A DNA stretch of 64,000 nt from assembly GCA_002701845.1 (NCBI GenBank), contig NZXG01000006.1, forward strand, positions 1 to 64,000, in the 5' to 3' direction. The notes under the pieces are model-generated. The model was not told the DNA's origin, did not search any database, and was given only the letters and a program-made list of their open reading frames with translations. This DNA comes from Pseudomonadales bacterium (lineage in GTDB: Bacteria; Pseudomonadota; Gammaproteobacteria; Pseudomonadales; Ketobacteraceae). Made by a program: the position numbers and the translations under genes. The first letter of the stretch is position 1, and every line of letters starts with the position of its first letter. Shown piece after piece: positions 1 through 9,446 of this stretch.

Positions 1-355
1 GACATCAAAAGCCATGCAGTGTGATATTTTTCCAACAGCTACCGTAATTTAAAGTTTCAACGATCAAATTCTGGATTTATAGAGGTCCCCTAAAGAAAAT
101 ATCTAAATTTAGACAGTTCCGGCACTGATTGCTTTGAGTGAACCGGCTATACCAACCCCCGAAATAGGCCCCACCCCATGGGGCTGGCAGGCATAATCAA
201 GCGAAGGAAAAAAAGAACAAAATGGTTTCTTTTGGTCCAGACCCAAACATGGTCCACAAAGGCGCAGATCCATTAGATGTTAGAGTGGAAAGAACTGGAT
301 AAATTTGCGTTAAAACGGTCTATCTGTATTGGTCAGTATTTTCAAGGAACTGAAT
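1..355. other. Non-coding left end, AT-rich
   Basis: No convincing gene is seen here on either strand. Base composition is visibly poorer in G and C than the rest of the window and continues into the next two genes. A small hairpin (GCCCCA, loop CCCCA, TGGGGC; 168-184) has no T-run, so it is not called a terminator. The stretch probably holds the promoter for the gene at 356, but no clear -35/-10 pair stands out. Confidence 0.5.
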
Positions 356-703
356 ATGTCAGAAGCCATTACAGTAGAAGATGCCACTTACATTAAAGCA
401 ATAGTAAAAGCTTACTATGGTGATGCAGTCGCTAATCGAATCACCATCTCATCGGTATCTGAAGAAACTGTAAATTCTGTTGCTATTATGCTCCATGAAA
501 CGGTGGATTGTAGCAAGTGGATAGACGCCGTGCCGAACCCACCGGACTTGTTGTCTCCGTCAAAAAATCTACACAAATGGGCTCTGAGAGTTATTCGAGC
601 TGCTGGTAGGCCGTTTGTACTTGAAAACGAAAAAGTAAATATTATGTGCAAAGTGTTTTTGGCAAACAAATTCAAAAGTGACATCATAATGTCGCTGAAT
701 TAG
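356..703 (+). CDS. Hypothetical protein (115 aa)
   Basis: I do not recognise this 115-residue protein. It starts MSEAITVEDATYIKAIVKAY. I chose the ATG at 356 because AAGGAA lies seven bases upstream; an in-frame TTG at 329 is possible but has no better ribosome site. There is no signal peptide or membrane segment, and residues are mixed polar and hydrophobic, suggesting a small soluble cytoplasmic protein. It ends 12 bases before a lipoprotein gene on the same strand, so the two are probably one transcript. Codon use is AT-rich compared with the window, which suggests recent acquisition. Function unknown. Confidence 0.6.
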   Translation: MSEAITVEDATYIKAIVKAYYGDAVANRITISSVSEETVNSVAIMLHETVDCSKWIDAVPNPPDLLSPSKNLHKWALRVIRAAGRPFVLENEKVNIMCKVFLANKFKSDIIMSLN

Positions 704-715
704 TAAGGAACATGC

Positions 716-1141
716 ATGATCAAGAAAATCATACTTATTTTTTCTCTGGTGTCATTAACGGCTTGTGCCACTCATAGACTTGAAATCAAACCGATCGCAA
801 GCGTTAGCACATACTTGTCAAGCACATCATTTGATAGCCTGGAGCTGGTCGGTGACGAAATTTGGTTGAAAAAAAGCGGGAAATTAATTGGAACCTTCAA
901 GTCAATCAAGAAGCAGGATAAATATGATTCAGCAATCTCAGAGGTAAGAGCGGGATATGAGACCATGAAAGACAAAGGCGGCATCGAAATTGCCAACGAA
1001 GGTTCTACATATGGTTTCTATGCACAAACAAAGAACTTTAGAACCTACTATATCGCGCATAAGAAAACCAATGATCATTGGGCTTTAATAAGTATTAAAG
1101 CCGACCTAGTGGATTCTTCCACACTGCGATTTAACGAGTAG
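716..1141 (+). CDS. Small hypothetical lipoprotein (141 aa)
   Basis: The N-terminus is a lipoprotein signal: MIKKI, a hydrophobic core, then the lipobox L-T-A-C with the lipidated cysteine at residue 17. The mature part of about 125 residues is polar, with no further membrane segment, so it should sit on the periplasmic face of the inner or outer membrane. I do not recognise the mature domain. GGAAC lies just ahead of the ATG. It follows the gene at 356 closely and shares its AT-rich composition, so both look like one imported unit. Nothing in the sequence shows what it binds or does. Confidence 0.65.
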   Translation: MIKKIILIFSLVSLTACATHRLEIKPIASVSTYLSSTSFDSLELVGDEIWLKKSGKLIGTFKSIKKQDKYDSAISEVRAGYETMKDKGGIEIANEGSTYGFYAQTKNFRTYYIAHKKTNDHWALISIKADLVDSSTLRFNE

Positions 1142-1184
1142 CCGTCCTACAAGTCAAAGCACTCGGACGCAGCGGAATCCCGGA

Positions 1185-1529
1185 TTATTCTTCCATGGTT
1201 TCCGTAGCATAGGCCTGGGACATATGCTTGTTGGAGCAGCCCAGGCAACGCATGAAGGTGGATTTGAAGGGAGTCACCACCAGGGTGTCGCCGGCTTCAC
1301 CTACGTTGCCGCCCAGGGCGGAAAACGGCAGGGAGACCACAAACAGGCCCGCGCCCACCACGGTGGCCACCAGGCTCAGGGGCCGCACCAGCAGAACATC
1401 GCCAGCCATTTCCATACCGGAGGGGCGGTCGGTGACGGTTTGCGCCTGGGATACCGCGGGCGCCGCAGCGAACAGGGCCATGGACAGGGCGACCATCACG
1501 GATTTGAATGTGCTCTTCAGGCTGCGCAT
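1185..1529 (-). CDS. Conserved exported protein (114 aa), function unknown
   Basis: A Sec-type signal peptide covers residues 1-29 (MRSLKSTFKSVMVALSMALF, then AAAPAVSQA). It is followed by one hydrophobic stretch around residues 49-73 with glycine-rich small residues, and a C-terminal segment with two cysteines (C-L-G-C). Small proteins of this general form are common next to housekeeping genes in gammaproteobacteria and have no established role; some carry an unsupported multidrug-transporter label. The ATG at 1529 is preceded by GAGGAAAT. It is transcribed in the same direction as mutM but separated by about 160 bases, so it probably has its own promoter. Composition is typical of the window, unlike the two genes to its left. 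Confidence 0.6.
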   Translation of the reverse strand: MRSLKSTFKSVMVALSMALFAAAPAVSQAQTVTDRPSGMEMAGDVLLVRPLSLVATVVGAGLFVVSLPFSALGGNVGEAGDTLVVTPFKSTFMRCLGCSNKHMSQAYATETMEE

Positions 1530-1686
1530 ATTATTTCCTCAATCAATACCTAATGTTTTTTTTAAGTGTATTCGCTAAATGGCGAACGATCCACTTTTAG
1601 CAGCCCAGTTGCCCGGCTTTTGCGCTGCATTTTGTGATCAATCGCAATTTTGCCGTGCGCCAGGGCGCTCCAGGGCGCTGTAGGGT

Positions 1687-2499
1687 TCAAGTCTGGCACA
1701 GTTTGCAGAAAACTGTAGCCCGCTGGCCCAGGCGGATCTCCCGCAGGGGGGTCTGGCACTGCCGGCAGGGCTGGCCGCCCCGGCCGTAGACCCGCAGGGT
1801 CTGGCGAAAGTAGCCGGGTTTGCCGTCGCCCCCCACGAAATCCCGCAGAGTGGTGCCCCCCATCTCGATGGAGGCGGCCAGGACGGTCTTGATGGCGGCC
1901 ACCAGCTTGTCATACCGGGCACCGCTGATGCGGCCCGCCGCCCGCTTGGGGTGGATACCGGCCAGGAACAGGGCCTCATTGGCATAGATATTCCCCACGC
2001 CCACCACCACCTGGCTGTCCATGATAAAACTCTTCACGCTGCTTTTACGGCCCCGGGAGCGCGCCAGCAGATAATCACCATTAAAGGCGTCGGTAAGGGG
2101 TTCCGGCCCCAGATTCGCCAACAGGGGATGCCGGGCCGGGTCCTGGTCAGTCCATAGCCAGGCGCCAAAACGACGGGGGTCGCAGAACCGCAGCAGGGTG
2201 CCGTCGCTGCACTTCAGGTCCACATGATCGTGGAACAGGGGCGGCTCGCCGGCGGCGGCGATGCGCATACTGCCGGACATGCCCAGGTGGGCGATGATGG
2301 TGCCGTTGCTGAAGTGAAACAACAGGTATTTGCCGCGCCGGGTGAGGGCCTTGAGTTTGCGCCCCTCGGCCTGGTGAATGGCCGGTGGTACCGGCCAGCG
2401 CAACTGGGGCTGGCGCACATGCAGGGCTTTGACACGCTTGCCCACCAGGTGGGGCTCGATGCCCCGGCGGGTGGTTTCCACTTCCGGTAATTCTGGCAT
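1687..2499 (-). CDS. mutM: Formamidopyrimidine-DNA glycosylase
   Basis: This bifunctional glycosylase/AP lyase removes 8-oxoguanine and formamidopyrimidines in base excision repair. The start is set by the invariant N-terminus MPELPEVE, where Pro2 is the Schiff-base nucleophile and Glu3 and Glu6 are catalytic; an in-frame start 27 codons upstream would bury Pro2 and is rejected. The conserved lysine lies in RRGKYLLF, the helix-two-turn-helix carries GVGNIYANE, and the C-terminal zinc finger is C-x2-C-x16-C-x2-C. Length, 270 residues, is standard. It is divergent from the hydantoinase gene at 2671. Confidence 0.97.
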   Translation of the reverse strand: MPELPEVETTRRGIEPHLVGKRVKALHVRQPQLRWPVPPAIHQAEGRKLKALTRRGKYLLFHFSNGTIIAHLGMSGSMRIAAAGEPPLFHDHVDLKCSDGTLLRFCDPRRFGAWLWTDQDPARHPLLANLGPEPLTDAFNGDYLLARSRGRKSSVKSFIMDSQVVVGVGNIYANEALFLAGIHPKRAAGRISGARYDKLVAAIKTVLAASIEMGGTTLRDFVGGDGKPGYFRQTLRVYGRGGQPCRQCQTPLREIRLGQRATVFCKLCQT

Positions 2500-2670
2500 G
2501 GGAATCTCGACAACAGGCTTAAAAGTGCCAGCGCAGGCTGGGGTACAGGCTGCGAGGGTAATTACCAGACTCCGAGGCAAACTGCAATCCGGCGGTTAGG
2601 CTTCATCATCCTGACCCACATACGGTACACTGCCACCCTGTTCGCAGTTATCTTCCCCCTGTTTCCGTCT

Positions 2671-4701
2671 ATGGCAAATCCCGATTCCAGTTCCGACATT
2701 CCGCCCGCCCCTAGCGCCGTGCTGGGGGTGGACACCGGCGGCACCTTCACGGATTTCGTGCTGTTACAGGGAACATCGGTGCGCATCCATAAGGTGCTGT
2801 CCACGCCCCAGGCGCCGGAACAGGCCATTCTGCAGGGTATCCGCGAACTGGGGCTGGAAGCCGCCGTAGCGACGGGTCAGGTGCGGATCATTCACGGCTC
2901 CACCGTGGCCACCAATGCCGCTCTGGAGGGAAAGGGGGTCAAGACCGCCCTGATCACCAATATCGGCTTTCACGATCTGCTGACCATTGGCCGCCAGACC
3001 CGGCGTGAACTCTACAATCTGCAACCGGACCCGGTGGCTCCCCCGGTGCCGGCGGACCTGTGTTTCGAGCTGCCCGGGCGGGTGGACGCCCAGGGTCAGC
3101 TGTTGGATGCGCCCTCCTCTCAGGATCTGGCGGAGCTGCGGGCAAAGCTGGCGCGGGCCGGAGTGGAGGCGGTGGCAATCAACCTGCTGTTCTCGTTCCT
3201 GAACCCGCAGCCGGAGCAGATCATCAAATCCACCCTTGAAGAGCGCTGGTTTGTCAGTGCCTCCCATGAGGTGCGGGCGGAAGCGGGTGAATATGAGCGG
3301 GGCATCACCACCTGGCTCAACGCCAGCCTCAGCCCCCGGGTGCGGCGCTATCTGCAGCGCCTGCAACAGGGGGTGGCTCCCAGCCCGCTGGCAGTGATGC
3401 AGTCCACTGGCGGCACCATGGCGGTGGACGTGGCCGCCCGCTCGGCGGTGAATATGCTGCTGTCCGGCCCCGCCGGGGGCCTGGCGGCGGCGGAATTTAT
3501 CGGCCACCAGTCCGGCTTTCGCAAGTTGCTCACCTTTGATATGGGGGGCACCTCCACCGACGTGGCGCTGATCGATGGCGGCATCCAGCTCACCAATGAA
3601 GGCCATATCGGCCCCTGGCCAGTGGGGGTGCCCCAGGTGGATATGCATACCATCGGCGCCGGTGGCGGCTCCCTGGCCCGGGTGGATGCCGGTGGCCTGC
3701 TGCAGGTGGGGCCGCAATCCGCCGGCGCCGATCCGGGCCCCGCCTGTTATGGCAAGGGCGGCCGGCAGGCCACGGTGACCGATGCCAACGCGGTACTGGG
3801 GCGGCTGCAACCGGAGTATTTTCTGGGTGGCAATATGACCCTGGACCTGGATGCCGCACAGGGGGCCATGGCCAGCCTGGCCCGGGACACCGGATTATCC
3901 CCGCTGGAAACCGCCCACGGCATTATCGACATTGCCAATGAACACATGGTGCGGGCCCTGCGGGTCATTTCCATTGAGCGGGGCCATGACCTGGACGAGT
4001 TTCAACTGTGTTGCTTTGGTGGCGCCGGCGGCCTTCACGTGTGCGCCCTGGCGGAAGCGCTGGGTATGCGGCGGGCGTTGGTACCCAACCTGGGGGGCGT
4101 ACTGTCCGCCCTGGGTATGGTGGTGGCGCCCAAATCCCGCGAACTTTCCCACGCCATGCTACAGCCATTGCCGGCACTGGACCCGGCGGAACTCCATAAT
4201 CGATTGCAACATCTGCTGACGGAAGGCAGCACCGCGCTGCAGGCGGAAGGGGTCAAAGCGAAGACCCTGCAATGGCAGTTCAGTGTGGACCTGCGTTATC
4301 AGGGCCAGCGCTTTTATCTGAACCTGCCCTGGAGCCCAGACACCGCACAGCTCACGGAGGCCTTCCACCGGCTGCATGAACAGCGCTACGGACATCGCCT
4401 GCCCATGGCGCTGGAATTGGTGAATCTGCGCTGTTCGGTGCACACCGCCGGCACCGTGGAACAGCTGCCGGGGCTGAGGCCCGGCCCGGATGCCATGGCC
4501 CCCAGCCAGGCTCCACTGGCCGGTTTCAGTGAGCCGGTCCCCGTTTACTGGCGCGAGGATCTGGCACCAGGCCAGTGCCTGGCGGGTCCAGTCCTGGTGG
4601 CAGAGACCATCGCCACCACCTTTATCGGCCCGTCCTGGCAGGCGACCGTGGACAGCTGGGGCCACCTGTTGCTGAAAAGCACCCGAGGATTCGCGTCATA
4701 G
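2671..4701 (+). CDS. HyuA-type hydantoinase/oxoprolinase family protein
   Basis: A 676-residue member of the hydantoinase A / 5-oxoprolinase / acetone carboxylase beta-subunit superfamily. The N-terminal ATP-binding signature GVDTGGTFTDFV (residues 17-28) and a second actin-fold phosphate loop, TFDMGGTSTDVALI (about residue 290), are clear. GAGGGSLARVDAGGLL and GPQSAGADPGPACYG are family hallmarks. These enzymes usually act as ATP-dependent amidohydrolases or carboxylases with a HyuB partner, and no hyuB lies within this window. A stand-alone HyuA could hydrolyse a hydantoin-like or oxoproline-like ring, but the substrate cannot be told. It runs divergently from mutM. Confidence 0.85.
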   Translation: MANPDSSSDIPPAPSAVLGVDTGGTFTDFVLLQGTSVRIHKVLSTPQAPEQAILQGIRELGLEAAVATGQVRIIHGSTVATNAALEGKGVKTALITNIGFHDLLTIGRQTRRELYNLQPDPVAPPVPADLCFELPGRVDAQGQLLDAPSSQDLAELRAKLARAGVEAVAINLLFSFLNPQPEQIIKSTLEERWFVSASHEVRAEAGEYERGITTWLNASLSPRVRRYLQRLQQGVAPSPLAVMQSTGGTMAVDVAARSAVNMLLSGPAGGLAAAEFIGHQSGFRKLLTFDMGGTSTDVALIDGGIQLTNEGHIGPWPVGVPQVDMHTIGAGGGSLARVDAGGLLQVGPQSAGADPGPACYGKGGRQATVTDANAVLGRLQPEYFLGGNMTLDLDAAQGAMASLARDTGLSPLETAHGIIDIANEHMVRALRVISIERGHDLDEFQLCCFGGAGGLHVCALAEALGMRRALVPNLGGVLSALGMVVAPKSRELSHAMLQPLPALDPAELHNRLQHLLTEGSTALQAEGVKAKTLQWQFSVDLRYQGQRFYLNLPWSPDTAQLTEAFHRLHEQRYGHRLPMALELVNLRCSVHTAGTVEQLPGLRPGPDAMAPSQAPLAGFSEPVPVYWREDLAPGQCLAGPVLVAETIATTFIGPSWQATVDSWGHLLLKSTRGFAS

Positions 4702-4737
4702 CCGGGTCTGTCGACTCGATTATCTATAATTTCACAA

Positions 4738-4765
4738 TTGATCTTAATATCGCCCAGTTTATATC
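4738..4765 (+). promoter_or_regulatory. Candidate promoter for the signalling cluster
   Basis: TTGATC (4738-4743), a 16-base spacer and TATATC (4760-4765) fit a weak sigma-70 promoter in the AT-rich gap between the hydantoinase gene and the first receiver gene. A perfect TATAAT also lies at 4725-4730 but lacks a good -35. This 160-base gap is the only space of its size ahead of the eight-gene cluster. Confidence 0.35.
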
Positions 4766-4861
4766 GATAACCAATAACTCCCCTCTCCGCCAAACATTTT
4801 GGTTTTCTTTGCTACCTTTTAGGGATGGACGAACTCTTCTGAACCCATCACTGAAGTGGCT

Positions 4862-5683
4862 ATGGAACGGCACATCCTCATCGTCGATGACGAAATCAAT
4901 ATTCTGAACGCCCTGGAACGTCTGCTGGACGAGCACGACGATCTGGTGGTGCATCGCGCCTCTTCAGGAATGGAAGGGCTGGAAGTCATTGATCAACATC
5001 CTCAAATCAGTGTCGTGCTGTCAGACCAGCGCATGCCCAATATGACGGGCATCGAGTTTCTGAAACAGGTTAAGGCCCGGTATAACAATGTGGTACGGAT
5101 GATCCTCAGTGGTTATTCCGAACTCAGCAGCATTACCCAGGCCATCAACGAAGGCTCAATCTTCAAGTTCCTCACCAAGCCCTGGGACGAGGACACACTC
5201 CTGAACAATATCCGCGAGGCCTTCGAATATTACGAACTGGCGGAAAAGAACCGCAAGCTCACCCGGCAACTACAGGAAACCAATCACAAGCTGGAGGAAT
5301 TCAATGCCGGGCTGGAGCGGCTGGTGGAGGAAAAAACCCATAAGCTGCAACTGCATGTGGCATCACTGCGGGTGTATCAGGAGGCCATCGAACGTTTTCC
5401 ATTCGCGGTGATTGGTCTGGACAACAGCCGCACCATCGTGCTGGAAAATGCCGCGGCCCGCCGCGAATTTGCAAAGCAGGAGGCCAGCTTGTTGGGTCTG
5501 CCGGTGGACTCGGCGTTTAAGGAGGAATGGCTCCCCCTGGAGTTGGAAATATGCCGCTTCAGCCAGGAGCATGGCATCAGGACGCAAACCGTTATCAACC
5601 ACAACACCATCACCCTGGTCAATCTGGGCAGCGGCGCCCAATCGGTCGGCCAGATTCTGATTACCACACCTATCGGAGAGTAG
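4862..5683 (+). CDS. Response regulator: receiver - coiled coil - PAS-like domain
   Basis: A 273-residue protein. Residues 1-120 form a receiver with the acidic pair in LIVDDE (D9, D10), the phospho-acceptor D55 in VLSDQRMPNMTG, and the conserved lysine in LTKPWD. A coiled coil (about 125-172) follows, then about 100 residues that look like a PAS fold (PFAVIGLDNSRTIVLENAAA). There is no DNA-binding or enzymatic output, so it probably signals by protein contact. I chose ATG 4862 over GTG 4856 because GAAG sits five bases upstream. It heads a cluster in which most genes are separated by fewer than 25 bases. The LxxGY...KPWD pattern also appears in the receivers at 9447 and 12696. Confidence 0.85.
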   Translation: MERHILIVDDEINILNALERLLDEHDDLVVHRASSGMEGLEVIDQHPQISVVLSDQRMPNMTGIEFLKQVKARYNNVVRMILSGYSELSSITQAINEGSIFKFLTKPWDEDTLLNNIREAFEYYELAEKNRKLTRQLQETNHKLEEFNAGLERLVEEKTHKLQLHVASLRVYQEAIERFPFAVIGLDNSRTIVLENAAARREFAKQEASLLGLPVDSAFKEEWLPLELEICRFSQEHGIRTQTVINHNTITLVNLGSGAQSVGQILITTPIGE

Positions 5684-5688
5684 TCATC

Positions 5689-6504
5689 ATGCGCGAAACG
5701 TATCAGGCACTGCTTTCTGAAATCAATCGGATGCAGCCGCTGAACCCGGTCATGCTGGAGCTGCTGTCGTTAATCAACAACCCGGACACTCAGGCGGAGG
5801 ACCTTACCCGTATCATTTCCACCGACGCCAATACCTCTGCCACCATTCTGAAAATCGCCAACTCACCGTTTTATGGCATGTCCGGCCGGATTCGCAGCGT
5901 GAAAGATGCCTGCGTCCTACTGGGTTTTGACCAGTTACGCAACATCATCTACGCCACCGCGCTGGAGCAGGCAAGCAGCGGCACGCCCCATCAGGACTGG
6001 CGCGATACGCTGCGCCGGCACACCCTGGCGGTGGCATTGATTGCCGATGGCATCTCGCAGCAGGAAGCAATTGATATCCCCCGGGGCCAGGCCTATTCCC
6101 TGGGCCTGCTGCACGAGCTTGGCAAGCAAGTGCTGATTTCCGAGCTACCGGATCTGTTCAGCGAATTCATGGCCGCTGAAGGTAATGAGAAAAGAGAGTT
6201 TTTCAGTTTCTTCAACGAAGCCGGATCCATCATTGCCAAACGCTGGCGCCTGCCGGAGGTGTTTCGGGCCTGCATTAAACATGTTCGTTCACGCAACCTT
6301 GACTTTAAACCCTTTAATCGGGAAGTGCGACTGGTGCAGTGCGCCCATCGCCTGGCCCAGGCATGGGGTTATGACACCCCGGGAGAGACCAGCACATACC
6401 AGGAGGCTGAGGTGCTCAATTATTTTTACCCCGATATGAATCCGGATGAGGTCCTGCCCCCTGTGCGGGAAACTCTTATTAATGACCCGGAACTGAGTGC
6501 TTAG
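5689..6504 (+). CDS. HDOD domain protein
   Basis: A 271-residue stand-alone HDOD protein. The domain spans roughly residues 15-215, with the typical LTRIISTDANTSATILKIAN opening, SPFYG, and VLLGFDQLRNIIYATAL. HDOD is related to the HD phosphohydrolases but lacks their metal-binding residues, and it generally works as a protein-interaction module in signalling. The ATG at 5689 has GGAGAG eight bases upstream, and the gap to the previous gene is five bases, so the two are co-translated. Around it are receivers and kinases, which suggests it is a downstream partner of one of the receivers. No ligand-binding residue can be pointed out. Confidence 0.88.
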   Translation: MRETYQALLSEINRMQPLNPVMLELLSLINNPDTQAEDLTRIISTDANTSATILKIANSPFYGMSGRIRSVKDACVLLGFDQLRNIIYATALEQASSGTPHQDWRDTLRRHTLAVALIADGISQQEAIDIPRGQAYSLGLLHELGKQVLISELPDLFSEFMAAEGNEKREFFSFFNEAGSIIAKRWRLPEVFRACIKHVRSRNLDFKPFNREVRLVQCAHRLAQAWGYDTPGETSTYQEAEVLNYFYPDMNPDEVLPPVRETLINDPELSA

Positions 6505-6522
6505 CGACAGGAGCGAATACCT

Positions 6523-7590
6523 ATGTCTATCAGCCGACTACTGCTTGTGGATGACGAGGCCAACAATCGTAACGCCATCCGCCGGCTGTTCGAAGACTAT
6601 GACCTGGAATTCACCGATGCGGAACATGGTGAAGAGGCACTTGAACGCCTGGCTCAACAGCGCTTCGATCTGATGCTGTTGGATATCAAGATGCCGGTGA
6701 TGGACGGCTTCGAGTTCCTGACACGCTACTCCGACCTCGATCTTAAACCCAAGCCCCCGGTTTGTGTTATGACCGCGTTCAGTGATTCCACTACCCGTCG
6801 CAAGGCAATCTATCTTGGAGCTACCGATTTTATCAACAAGCCCATCGACCCGGTGGAACTGGAGACGCGGGTGGCATCCCTTTTGCGCATCAGCAGCTAT
6901 CAGCAGGATCTGCTGGCCTTCAACCATAATCTGGAGCAGATGGTGGAGGCCCGTACCCGGCAACTGAAAGACGCGCACCTCAAACTGCAGGAGAGCGAGA
7001 AACAACGCACCCGCGCCTATCGGGAAATGATCAGTCGCATCACCCGGCTCACGGGTTTTAATCATTCAGAGCAGCAACTGAGCCCCCACCAACTGGCACT
7101 GTGCACCGCGGCCCTGGCCTGGCTCTGGGGCCTGCCCAAAGAAGACACTGAAAACCTTACCCTGTCGGCACAACTATACAACATCGGGTTACTGGCTCCG
7201 CCGGAGAAGCTGCGGGAGATGCCACCGGAGGCTCTGACCCGGGATGAGTTGCGGGTGCTCACGTCCTATACCCAGATTGGCAGTGGCTTGTTTCAGGACT
7301 CGGAAATCCCGCTGTTGCAACAGGCTTACCGCATCTGTCTGAATTGCGAGGAGCACTTCGATGGCAGCGGCATGCCCAGCGGGCTGAGCGGCGAGACCAT
7401 TCCCATCGAAGCCCGGCTGCTGACCACGGCCCGCTTCATCCTGAACTGTATCCGGCATCAACCGGAGCCGTCTATGGATTATCTGCGCAGCTCGTTGCAG
7501 GAACATGCCGGCACCCTGCTGGACCCCAATATAGTGGAGATGCTGATGCAATCGGACGACACTCTGGACAATCTCATCAACGACCTGTGA
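6523..7590 (+). CDS. Response regulator with degenerate HD-GYP domain
   Basis: A 355-residue protein with an N-terminal receiver (D10, D11, phospho-acceptor D54 in LLDIKMPVMDG, lysine in INKPID), a coiled coil (about 125-165) and a C-terminal fold that follows HD-GYP c-di-GMP phosphodiesterases closely. The metal ligands are gone: HD of HDIGK is Y219-N220, the RxHP histidine is replaced by threonine (T250), the HH pair is N274-C275, and GYP is GMP (283-285). This should be unable to cleave c-di-GMP and may instead bind it or bind a partner. The ATG follows ACAGGAGCGA. It lies 18 bases after the HDOD gene and six bases before the membrane kinase gene. Confidence 0.85.
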   Translation: MSISRLLLVDDEANNRNAIRRLFEDYDLEFTDAEHGEEALERLAQQRFDLMLLDIKMPVMDGFEFLTRYSDLDLKPKPPVCVMTAFSDSTTRRKAIYLGATDFINKPIDPVELETRVASLLRISSYQQDLLAFNHNLEQMVEARTRQLKDAHLKLQESEKQRTRAYREMISRITRLTGFNHSEQQLSPHQLALCTAALAWLWGLPKEDTENLTLSAQLYNIGLLAPPEKLREMPPEALTRDELRVLTSYTQIGSGLFQDSEIPLLQQAYRICLNCEEHFDGSGMPSGLSGETIPIEARLLTTARFILNCIRHQPEPSMDYLRSSLQEHAGTLLDPNIVEMLMQSDDTLDNLINDL

Positions 7591-7596
7591 AGCCCC

Positions 7597-9444
7597 ATGA
7601 AAAACGATTCTGTGGACCAACTGGTTCTAATGGCACAAATGATGGCGGAGCACGATGACCCCCGCTTGTATGGCAAGTTCAACAGCCACCGACCGATCAT
7701 ATTCATCGTGCTGGCCGGTCTGCTGGTGGCCGTCATTTCATTGTTCTCCGCATTTCAATGGGAATCTCATGTAACGGACAGCCTGACTGATACCAGCGAA
7801 CGGACCTATGAAACCGAGATTCAGCGCAATCTAACCAAGATGATCCAAAGCGCCAGCGCGGTGGCCGGCTTCGTCGAAGGTTCCGATTATGTGACCCAGC
7901 AGGAGTTTGTTCAGTTTTCCAATCGGCTGTTCCACTCCGACGAAGTCATCGACATGCTCGCGTTACTGAACTATCGAGAGGAACAACGGATGTTCCCGGG
8001 CAATCAGGCTGTACTGGAAGAGATTCAGCAATATCTTCGCGACAGGTTTAAAGGGTACCCGCCGGGGCAACGGGAGTCCGGTGAGTTTCGGGTGCTGAAC
8101 ACAACCGCTTCTGAACTGCCTCGGCTGCTGTTCCTACTGGCTCCTGAGTTTCCTACCGAGGACAGAAATTTGCTGGTGGTTGCGGAAATGCCGGTCAAGA
8201 AATTACTGACCCATATTGACCGCCAATCCATTGTGAGTCTCCAGGTCTCGGACAATATCGGCAATCAAAGCAACCTGACATTGATGAGCGCACCGGACAC
8301 TGGGGATGTCAATACGCAGACTCTGGAAATCGCCAACCTTTCCATTTCTCTACGCTACCTTAGCGATACGCCCACGCTACAAAGTGCCGGCTATCTCAAA
8401 TGGATACTGGTGGTCTCCACGCTGATATTCACCGCCTCCCTGGTTGCCCAGTATATCTACACCCGGCGCTCCATCCGGCAACTGGCCAATCTGGCGGTTC
8501 ACCGGGCCAACGACCTCACTGCCATCAACAGTGAACTGACCGACGAAATTCTCAGCCGCATCGAATTTCAGGCGGAACTGATGGAAAAGAATCAGGAAAT
8601 CCATCAAATGAATGAAAAGCTGGAAGAGGCCCAAAACCAGTTGATCCAGCAGGAAAAACTGGCGTCCCTGGGTCAACTGGCGGCGGGTGTGGCCCATGAG
8701 ATCAACAACCCGGTGGGTTATATTAATTCCAACCTCAGCATGCTGAACAAATATGCGGATCGCGCCATGAAACTCATCGCCTACCTGGTGGAGCAGATTC
8801 AGCACACACAGAATCCGGACCTGATCGACGCAATGGAACAGGGTAAAACCCAACAAAAATACAGTACGGTTGAACGCAACATGCTGGAAGTGATTAAAGA
8901 GTCCCAGGAGGGGCTGACCCGGGTCAAACAAATCGTGCAGGATCTGAAGGACTTCTCCCGTATTGACGAGGCCGAGTGGCAGTGGGCCGATCTGCACGAG
9001 GGCATTGACAGCACACTGAATATTGCCTGGAACGAAATCAAATACAATGCCACGGTTGTGAAGGAGTATGGGGAAATTCCCGATGTGGAATGTGTGCCTT
9101 CCCAGATCAATCAGGTCATCATGAACCTGCTGGTGAATTCAGCCCATGCCATGAAGTCCTCGGGCACCATTACCATTCGTACCGCCTGTCAGGACGACAA
9201 TGTGCGAATCGAAGTGGAGGACGACGGCTGCGGTATCCCCCCGGAAATCATGGGGCGTATTTTTGATCCGTTCTTTACCACCAAAGAGGTGGGCAAAGGT
9301 ACCGGCCTGGGGCTGTCACTTTCCTACGGCATCATCAAGAAACATAACGGTGAGCTGCTGGCGGAATCCACGCTAGGCGTGGGCACTTGTTTCACCATTA
9401 TCCTGCCCATCAATCATTCACAACCGGATCATCAGGCGGCCTGA
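7597..9444 (+). CDS. Membrane sensor histidine kinase
   Basis: A 615-residue inner-membrane kinase. Transmembrane helices at about 33-52 and 267-288 bracket a periplasmic sensor of about 210 residues that looks like a CHASE-type domain. A long coiled coil (295-355) leads to the H-box [15 protein letters not shown] with phospho-accepting H367. The ATP-binding lobe has all boxes: N ([10 protein letters not shown]), G1 (DDGCGIP), F ([10 protein letters not shown]) and G2 ([11 protein letters not shown]). There is no attached receiver, so phosphate must go to the separate receivers in this cluster. The ATG lies six bases after the preceding gene. The HEINNP type is shared with the soluble kinase at 11477. 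Confidence 0.93.
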   Translation: MKNDSVDQLVLMAQMMAEHDDPRLYGKFNSHRPIIFIVLAGLLVAVISLFSAFQWESHVTDSLTDTSERTYETEIQRNLTKMIQSASAVAGFVEGSDYVTQQEFVQFSNRLFHSDEVIDMLALLNYREEQRMFPGNQAVLEEIQQYLRDRFKGYPPGQRESGEFRVLNTTASELPRLLFLLAPEFPTEDRNLLVVAEMPVKKLLTHIDRQSIVSLQVSDNIGNQSNLTLMSAPDTGDVNTQTLEIANLSISLRYLSDTPTLQSAGYLKWILVVSTLIFTASLVAQYIYTRRSIRQLANLAVHRANDLTAINSELTDEILSRIEFQAELMEKNQEIHQMNEKLEEAQNQLIQQEKLASLGQLAAGVAHEINNPVGYINSNLSMLNKYADRAMKLIAYLVEQIQHTQNPDLIDAMEQGKTQQKYSTVERNMLEVIKESQEGLTRVKQIVQDLKDFSRIDEAEWQWADLHEGIDSTLNIAWNEIKYNATVVKEYGEIPDVECVPSQINQVIMNLLVNSAHAMKSSGTITIRTACQDDNVRIEVEDDGCGIPPEIMGRIFDPFFTTKEVGKGTGLGLSLSYGIIKKHNGELLAESTLGVGTCFTIILPINHSQPDHQAA

Positions 9445-9446
9445 TT

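Noticed and set aside
168-184. GCCCCA/TGGGGC hairpin as a terminator
   Set aside because: Short stem and no T-run on either strand.
1690-1706. TGGCAC...TTGCA resembling a sigma-54 promoter at the end of mutM
   Set aside because: The spacing between the elements is too short and it lies inside the gene.
2764-3810. Long open frame on the minus strand across the hydantoinase gene
   Set aside because: It is a GC-rich antisense shadow: low-complexity His/Gly/Gln composition and no family motifs, while the plus-strand frame is a clear enzyme.
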